Positions 13,894 through 18,620 of a stretch of 18,620 bases of DNA are shown here, piece by piece (position 1 is the first letter of the stretch; each line of letters opens with the position of its first letter). The DNA lies in assembly GCA_033721955.1 (NCBI GenBank), contig JAWVZY010000014.1, positions 1 to 18,620 on the forward strand, in the 5' to 3' direction. The notes beneath the pieces were generated by a model. That model searched no databases. It saw only the letters and a list, made by a program, of their open reading frames with translations, and was not told the DNA's origin. Position numbers and translations under genes: made by a program. The DNA is from JAWVZY01 sp033721955 (GTDB lineage Bacteria > Patescibacteriota > Minisyncoccia > Spechtbacterales > 2-12-FULL-38-22).

Positions 13894-14817
13894 TTATTTA
13901 TTTTTAGTAAGCCAAATATATATATCTTCTAAGGCCTTAACGCCATCTCCCATGCTTATGTTGTTCTGTTTATAGGGTACGTCTGTCACATCTCCCGCTG
14001 CCCAAATACCCTCTTTAGATGTCCGGGCTGTTTTGTGATCAATTACTATTTCGCCGTAGTCAGTTACATCTACCAGATCTTTTACTATGTCTGAATTTGG
14101 GATAGAGCCAATTTCTACAAACACACCTTTAACCTCAAGCTCATGCTCTTCTCCGTCTTTTTCATAAACTACACTTTCAACAAATTTATCTCCTTTTATT
14201 TCTTTTATAGTAGCACCCGTAATGCCTGTAAATTTATCGCTCTTTTGTACATTTTCAACTGTTGCAGGATCCGCCTTGAATTCATCTGCAACATCTAAAA
14301 GGGTGACCTCGGGGCTGTATTCTAAAAGTTGCTGAGCTGCCTCAAAGCCGGCGTTTCCTCCGCCAACTACAACTGTCTTCATCCCGCCAAACAAGGGAGC
14401 GTCGCAAGACGCGCAATAAACAACCCCCTTTCCATCTAAGCGGTCTGCTCCATCCACTTTAAGCTTTCTTCTGTGGCCGCCCGTAGCTACGAGCACAGCG
14501 CGCGCCCTGTAGCTTTGGCCATCCTCTGCTTTAACCTCAAAACCGCCATCAACTTCTTTTACGCTCTTAACTCTATCGCCTTCTTTGATTTCTAAAACAT
14601 CATCTTTATATGTTTCGAGATGTTCTTTAAAGCGTTTTGCTATCTCGGTTCCGGGCAAATGCGGTATGCCAATAAAGTTTTGCACATCAGGTGAAACGAC
14701 TGATTGACCGCCAAATTCCTCTGTAATTAAAACGCTTTTAACTTTTTTCCTGGCAGCATATACGCCTGCTGCACTTCCGGCGGGACCTCCGCCAATGATA
14801 ATAAGATCGTAATCCAT
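13894..14817 (-). CDS. trxB: Thioredoxin-reductase/AhpF-like FAD disulfide reductase
   Basis: A 307-residue flavoprotein that moves electrons from a nicotinamide nucleotide through FAD to a redox-active disulfide. It shows the FAD motif GGGPAG (9-14), GGQ (36-38), the ATG segment (111-113), the redox pair C135-A-S-C138-D139, the nucleotide-binding GGGNAG (152-157) and AAGDV (273-277). The disulfide context (VVYCASCDAPLFGG) and the segment VTLLDVADEFKADP resemble AhpF reductase domains more than classical TrxB. The basic HRR motif typical of NADPH enzymes is absent and an Asp ends the second strand, suggesting NADH preference. The natural partner (thioredoxin, AhpC-like) is not in the window. 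The ATG follows the upstream gene after 12 bases, with no SD. Confidence 0.9.
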   Translation of the reverse strand: MDYDLIIIGGGPAGSAAGVYAARKKVKSVLITEEFGGQSVVSPDVQNFIGIPHLPGTEIAKRFKEHLETYKDDVLEIKEGDRVKSVKEVDGGFEVKAEDGQSYRARAVLVATGGHRRKLKVDGADRLDGKGVVYCASCDAPLFGGMKTVVVGGGNAGFEAAQQLLEYSPEVTLLDVADEFKADPATVENVQKSDKFTGITGATIKEIKGDKFVESVVYEKDGEEHELEVKGVFVEIGSIPNSDIVKDLVDVTDYGEIVIDHKTARTSKEGIWAAGDVTDVPYKQNNISMGDGVKALEDIYIWLTKNK

Positions 14818-14829
14818 AATAAATATTTA

Positions 14830-15867
14830 TTAATTTTTACCTTCGTTGTTATTTAATTTTACCATATAACGCGACGCCGATGTAAGTAAGCTCAGGCCAT
14901 AGCGCAAAATAATGGCCAATCCTGTAAGCGCTATGAAAATATCAGCCGCTCTCAATATAAGAGAAAAACCAACGCCCTGGCCTGTTGTTCCTATGCCAAA
15001 TGTTGAAAATACAGCGCCCTGAAACGCCTCTTGTACACCAAGAGATGCAGGGACAGGTATTATAAAGCCCAGATATAAAGCTGCCAAAGATATAAGCGCC
15101 GCGGTTGCCTTTATTCCATAGCCCAAAAAATACAGCAAAGCCCCTTGTCGCAAAATAAAGGCCACTTGCTTCAGCATGCTTATCCACCACGCCTTCCAAA
15201 AGACATGGCGATTATCAATAAAGTATCTCATTACATCATCTTCTGACTTTATAAGAAAACGGCCTGCGCGCGTATTTTGTATACGCAACATTTTCATAAG
15301 CGGCTGTATAATGCGCTTGTCACGCATAACGCGAAAATAAAATAAAAATATCAAAAACCCCACAAAACCAAGTATATAAGTTAAAGTAATAATGGTTTTT
15401 GTAAGTCCCGGCAAGCCTGTATATAAAACAAAGGCAATTATACCTGCAATAACCACCAAAAGAGATGTTGTTATCTCTAAAATCCTGTCAAAAACTAAAA
15501 AGGCGGCTGCCTTATCCCAAGGAAGGCCAAAGCGCTCATTCAAAATATAGCCCTTCAGGCCCTCTCCCCCCAAATACACAAAGGGTGTCAAATAGTTAAG
15601 AGAGTTTCCTGCAATCCATACACCCATAAGTTCGAAAAATTTTATGTTGGCTCCCTCAGAGCGCAAAATCACATAAGCCCTCCAATTTGCTACGGTCAAA
15701 GTTAAAAAGCTAAGCGCAATAACTCCTACAAGTTTTAAAGGAGAAAAGCGCAAAAGAGTATCTGTAAGATCCTTTGTATCTGTTCTGTATATAAGCAGGG
15801 CAATAAGCCCTATGCCAAACAGAAAAAGAAGAATCCCGGGTATAATTTTTTTCTTAATAACAGCCAT
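14830..15867 (-). CDS. UPF0104 / lysylphosphatidylglycerol-synthase-TM-like membrane protein
   Basis: A 345-residue polytopic membrane protein with about eight TM segments, belonging by appearance to the flippase-like domain family (PF03706-type). Recognisable parts are the N-terminal TM (8-27), the motif NSLNYLTPFVYLGGEGLKGY (88-107) matching the conserved PxPxxxGGE-type loop, the DRILE segment (127-131) and the IPVPASLGVQEAFQGAVF loop in the second half. Members act as lipid or glycolipid translocases or as the membrane part of MprF. No aminoacyl-transferase domain is present. The ATG follows the UDG stop after one base. Given the O-antigen-ligase-like gene two genes upstream, a role in handling lipid-linked saccharides is plausible but unproven. 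Confidence 0.82.
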   Translation of the reverse strand: MAVIKKKIIPGILLFLFGIGLIALLIYRTDTKDLTDTLLRFSPLKLVGVIALSFLTLTVANWRAYVILRSEGANIKFFELMGVWIAGNSLNYLTPFVYLGGEGLKGYILNERFGLPWDKAAAFLVFDRILEITTSLLVVIAGIIAFVLYTGLPGLTKTIITLTYILGFVGFLIFLFYFRVMRDKRIIQPLMKMLRIQNTRAGRFLIKSEDDVMRYFIDNRHVFWKAWWISMLKQVAFILRQGALLYFLGYGIKATAALISLAALYLGFIIPVPASLGVQEAFQGAVFSTFGIGTTGQGVGFSLILRAADIFIALTGLAIILRYGLSLLTSASRYMVKLNNNEGKN

Positions 15868-15868
15868 T

Positions 15869-16471
15869 TTAATTATTTAAAATCTCTTTTAATTTTTTGA
15901 AATCGTTTTCAACAGCTTTTCTCCCTTTTGTACTGTAAAGGGCGGCTGCAGGATGATAAACGGGCATAATCTCAATTTTACCATATTCGGTGTCTGCTTC
16001 AAAAACCTTGCCATGAGTTTTACTCATTGATATAAATTTATCTCCAAGTTTAAATTTGTTCATTATATACTGTGAAGCGAATCTTCCCAGCAAAATGAGC
16101 ATGCGAGGTTTTATAACATTTATTTGTCTATCTAAAAGAGGTGCGTATAATTCTATCTCCCCTGCTTTGGGGTCTCTATTATTTGGAGGGCGATCTTTTA
16201 CAAGTGCGGTTATATATACTTCTTCACGATCCAAGCCCGCACCATGGAGCATATTATCCAACACGCGCCCGGAAGCTCCGCAAAAAGGTCTGCCCTGTTC
16301 TGCCTCATTTTTGCCCGGAGCTTCACCTATAAGCATTATATCAGCATTAGCATCTCCCTCTCCAAGTACAGGTTTCCAGTTATTTTCTATTCTTAACCTA
16401 TAAAGATCGGAGCCCTTTAAGTTTATAAGATCTTTTTTTATTTTTTCTAAAGAATCGTTATTTATGCCCAT
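15869..16471 (-). CDS. Family-4-like uracil-DNA glycosylase lacking iron-sulfur cysteines
   Basis: Family-4 UDGs excise uracil from DNA in base-excision repair and normally hold a 4Fe-4S cluster. This 200-residue protein keeps motif A (GEAPGKNE, 49-56), the RPFCGASG loop (61-68), the RPPNNRDP segment (94-101) and motif B (YHPAAAL, 172-178). The four cysteine ligands are missing: the N-terminal CxxC is replaced by SDLY (21-24), the KCRPP cysteine is D93, and the last is Y109. The only cysteine, C64, is not at a ligand position. The ATG overlaps the end of the ligase gene by ten bases. Fold and active-site motifs make the family clear, but activity without the cluster is uncertain. Confidence 0.88.
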   Translation of the reverse strand: MGINNDSLEKIKKDLINLKGSDLYRLRIENNWKPVLGEGDANADIMLIGEAPGKNEAEQGRPFCGASGRVLDNMLHGAGLDREEVYITALVKDRPPNNRDPKAGEIELYAPLLDRQINVIKPRMLILLGRFASQYIMNKFKLGDKFISMSKTHGKVFEADTEYGKIEIMPVYHPAAALYSTKGRKAVENDFKKLKEILNN

Positions 16472-17793
16472 GATTTGTTTTGCCTATTACTTGCAATCAC
16501 CATACCTGCCACTATCCACAACATTAAACTCCCTTGCTGCAAGGTCCAGTAAAAGTGGTCAAAAAATCCTGAAACAAGTACGAAAACAAATATTGAAACA
16601 ATCAATAAAGCCGGTAGCGTAGGTTTTTTAAATAACTTAACCGCAGATGCCAGCAATGTATAGCCCAAAAAGGATATAAAAACAATGCCCCCTGCAATAC
16701 CTAATTCAGATGAAACCAATAAATATAGATTATGCACAGGTTGATACAGGGTCTCTTGCAAGCCCCAAAATTTGCTCCTCATATATAAAGTATAATTTCC
16801 AATTCCCAGACCTGCAGGATTTTCTTTTATGGCGTCGCGAGCTATGTTGCTATAAAAAGCTCTCTCGCTAAGCGCTGTATCACCCGATGCAAATGCTGTA
16901 AAAATACGACTATATATCTCAGGCCAAAATATAACAGCCATAATAAGCACTATAAAAAATAAAGGAGTTAAAATAGAAAAAAGTTTTTTTCTGTGAGGGC
17001 CCATATTTTTTTGCATAAACACCACCAAATAAAAAGCAAATACAAGAGCAACAGAGGCAATAGCGGCGCGAGAGAATGTTAAAAGTAGCGCAAATGCTAT
17101 TAGTATGACGCCCGCTAATGCTAAAGCTTTTTCCCTGCGACCCGGATTCTTTTTAAAAATATACCATGATATCAGCGACAACAAAGATATAGACAAAAAT
17201 GCAGCCAAAACATTAGGGCTGGGAAATGTGCCGTAAGCACGCATAAAACGCGAACCATAGGCAATAAATTCGGCAACATCGCTACGACCGGCAGAAAGAG
17301 GTGATTCTCCTAAAATGCCCAGGCCTACCGAGCGCTGCATAAAAAATTGGCTTATCGCAATTATAGATTGAAATATACCTCCTGCCACAAAGGCAAGAGC
17401 CACATGTTCGAACTTAAGCTTTTTTACTATATAGATAGTATAGAAAAATAATCCTATAAATTCAGCTATCTTTATAAATCTGTATACAGCAATGCCAACG
17501 TATGCAGCATTAAAAATTGAAACCGCAGAAACTATGAGCAACAAAAGCGCCAATGCAACAGGCGCGGTATATATATTCCATTTTATTGATTGTTTTTGGT
17601 CAAGCCACCCAAAAGCCCATAAACCAAAAAGTATAAAAACTAAAATGTCCGTTCCGTATAAAAATATGCTCTGCCATTCATTAAAGCCATCAACAATGCC
17701 CGCACTCCATAAAAAAACCCTTTTTTGAAAAGGGATGCTAAAGAGTAGCAATAAAAATAAATATTTTTCCGCTTTGTATAATTTATTTTTCAT
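16462..17793 (-). CDS. O-antigen-ligase / Wzy_C-like polytopic membrane protein
   Basis: A 443-residue integral membrane protein with about ten to twelve TM segments and the Wzy_C hallmarks: RAYGTFPSPNVLAAFL (185-200), the short TFSRAA loop (239-244), NPAGLGIGNY (325-334) in the large extracytoplasmic loop, and VHNLYLLVSSELGIAGG (353-369) with H354. Such enzymes attach or polymerise lipid-linked glycans in the envelope. The acceptor here is unknown; a lineage without lipopolysaccharide would use another one. A longer frame to 17931 exists, but its first 46 codons overlap the upstream zinc-ribbon gene and look non-coding, so the ATG at 17793, followed by a lysine-rich start and a TM helix, is chosen. 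No SD; the gap to the upstream gene is ten bases. Confidence 0.85.
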   Translation of the reverse strand: MKNKLYKAEKYLFLLLLFSIPFQKRVFLWSAGIVDGFNEWQSIFLYGTDILVFILFGLWAFGWLDQKQSIKWNIYTAPVALALLLLIVSAVSIFNAAYVGIAVYRFIKIAEFIGLFFYTIYIVKKLKFEHVALAFVAGGIFQSIIAISQFFMQRSVGLGILGESPLSAGRSDVAEFIAYGSRFMRAYGTFPSPNVLAAFLSISLLSLISWYIFKKNPGRREKALALAGVILIAFALLLTFSRAAIASVALVFAFYLVVFMQKNMGPHRKKLFSILTPLFFIVLIMAVIFWPEIYSRIFTAFASGDTALSERAFYSNIARDAIKENPAGLGIGNYTLYMRSKFWGLQETLYQPVHNLYLLVSSELGIAGGIVFISFLGYTLLASAVKLFKKPTLPALLIVSIFVFVLVSGFFDHFYWTLQQGSLMLWIVAGMVIASNRQNKSWA

Positions 17794-17803
17794 ACAAGAA
17801 ATT

Positions 17804-18298
17804 CTATTTTTCAGGCCACCACACCCTAACGCGAGCAGTGCTTTCTCCCTCTGAAAGGCGCACCTTAGATTCCGCGTTTTTATGCGCACGCTGAACCAAA
17901 CGACCCATATTGAGAGCCAGCTGATTTTCACTTGTACGCACCTCTATTCTGTCATCGGTAATATGCATCTGTAAAATCCTGTCCATGGGATCTTTTCTGT
18001 AAGCTCGATCAGCTATGTTTTCAAGCTGATTTATTATTTCATCCTTAACTTCCGGAGGCACATTACGAATAGTGAGTTCGCCTTCAAATTTACCGCTAGA
18101 TTTCATTTGATCGGCGGGGCACAGCTTAAATTCAATGTTCTTATTTTTATCTAGTTCTTCATAATCCTCTAAGTTGTGGTGCCAATTTTTATAATAATAA
18201 GAAGCATTGCATTTAGGACAAATTACAATATCCTCTTTGCCCGGACCATATTCCTCCCTATCTTTTTTTGATGTAGGTGTTTTTTTGAAAAATCCCAT
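17804..18298 (-). CDS. Putative zinc-ribbon protein, possibly nucleic-acid-binding
   Basis: A 164-residue soluble protein. An N-terminal segment contains C27-P-K-C30, with H40, H41 and C60 (CPAD) available as further metal ligands, reminiscent of a zinc ribbon. The rest is two alpha/beta-like stretches (about 70-120 and 120-164) rich in charged residues, with sequence such as ELTIRNVPPEVKDEIINQL and NMGRLVQRAHKN. The pattern is faintly like NMD3- or BCAM0308-type proteins, but I cannot confirm a family. The ATG is six bases after the permease stop, with no SD. A role in RNA handling or regulation is guessed from the ribbon and the basic segments. It is placed in an otherwise envelope- and repair-oriented gene cluster. 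Confidence 0.6.
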   Translation of the reverse strand: MGFFKKTPTSKKDREEYGPGKEDIVICPKCNASYYYKNWHHNLEDYEELDKNKNIEFKLCPADQMKSSGKFEGELTIRNVPPEVKDEIINQLENIADRAYRKDPMDRILQMHITDDRIEVRTSENQLALNMGRLVQRAHKNAESKVRLSEGESTARVRVWWPEK

Positions 18299-18304
18299 AA
18301 TAAT

Positions 18305-18620
18305 CTATACTAATATCTTTATTATCTCATAAAAACCGCCCAAAACCAAAGAGAATATTATTAACATTAAAATAGGTTTTGAAACGCGTAAATTAAGCAC
18401 AGAGTCATTTTCTACCTTTCTAACCCGCACAAATAAAAGTGTGATGAAAAGGCCATTAATAGCCCCCATCGCAGCACCCACTATACCGATTACAGGAATA
18501 AAATCCCTAACCCCCAATAAAACAATAGACATAGGAACGGCCACTAAAAGAAAATTGCTTTTCCATGGCTTCATGTTCCAATCATATATAAAAGATTCCT
18601 TCATATTTACACCTACCACA
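18305..18620 (-). CDS. C-terminal part of an amino-acid-permease-like membrane protein (5' end beyond the window)
   Basis: The last about 105 residues of a protein whose frame is still open at the window edge; the GTG near 18619 is more likely an internal valine than a start. Three TM helices are visible (about 24-38, 41-62 and 86-104, counted from that GTG), with the segment LLGVRDFIPVIGIVGAAMGAINGLFI. This resembles the C-terminal helices of aromatic-amino-acid-type permeases (Trp/Tyr permease or APC superfamily) in candidate-phyla genomes. Substrate and direction cannot be judged from this fragment. It is the first visible gene of the minus-strand block that continues through the zinc-ribbon, ligase, UDG, UPF0104 and TrxB-like genes. 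Confidence 0.55.
   Translation of the reverse strand, partial: VVGVNMKESFIYDWNMKPWKSNFLLVAVPMSIVLLGVRDFIPVIGIVGAAMGAINGLFITLLFVRVRKVENDSVLNLRVSKPILMLIIFSLVLGGFYEIIKILV

Noticed and set aside
16462..17931. Longer start for the O-antigen-ligase-like protein
   Set aside because: The first 46 codons run through the end of the upstream zinc-ribbon gene in another frame and give no TM or signal features. The ATG at 17793 gives a normal lysine-rich start followed by a TM helix.

Overview
The window looks like a stretch of an AT-rich genome from a candidate-phyla-radiation (Patescibacteria, Parcubacteria-like) bacterium. This placement is inference. It rests on very tight gene packing, a MurE without its N-terminal UMP-binding domain, several genes with no Shine-Dalgarno (SD) sequence, FemAB and UPF0104-type proteins of the kind common in that group, and heptanucleotide repeats of a kind I associate with it. 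TGA is used as a normal stop (e.g. 2605-2607 and 9279-9281 on the minus strand), so the code is standard.

Layout. (1) 1-1580, plus strand: a small zinc-ribbon-like ORF with its own promoter and terminator, then the translation operon infC-rpmI-rplT, closed by a strong hairpin terminator. (2) 1578-7660, minus strand: a six-gene operon moxR - DUF58 - two-TM protein - vWA - three-TM helical protein - vWA. This is the Bat/MoxR type of system, with its own promoter, an elaborate 5' leader and strong SD sequences at most start sites. (3) 7686-13141, minus strand: polX - ruvA - femAB-like - uronate-dehydrogenase-like SDR - truncated murE - lysine-rich small protein, joined by overlaps or gaps of a few bases and closed by a hairpin at 7660-7687. 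(4) 13142-13294: a divergent promoter region with heptamer repeats and a perfect 11-bp inverted repeat. (5) 13295-13869, plus strand: a lone two-TM protein of unknown function with promoter, SD and terminator. (6) 13894-18620, minus strand: amino-acid-permease-like (cut by the window edge) - putative zinc-ribbon protein - O-antigen-ligase-like polymerase - family-4-like uracil-DNA glycosylase without its iron-sulfur cysteines - UPF0104/flippase-like membrane protein - AhpF/TrxB-like flavoprotein.

How the genes work together (inference). The Bat-type operon encodes an AAA+ MoxR ATPase, a soluble vWA-like DUF58 protein and four membrane proteins. Two of these carry complete or near-complete metal-binding MIDAS sites, so a membrane-anchored complex remodelled by MoxR is likely. 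Blocks 3 and 6 mix cell-envelope genes (murE, femAB, O-antigen ligase, UPF0104) with DNA repair genes (polX, ruvA, UDG).

The observations most worth following are the reordered Bat operon and its leader (tandem SD motifs, hairpin, possible 20-codon leader peptide), the cysteine-free family-4-like UDG, the double His-to-Gln change in the PolX PHP metal motif, the MurE DNPR-to-EDPY change, and the palindrome-plus-heptamer promoter region.
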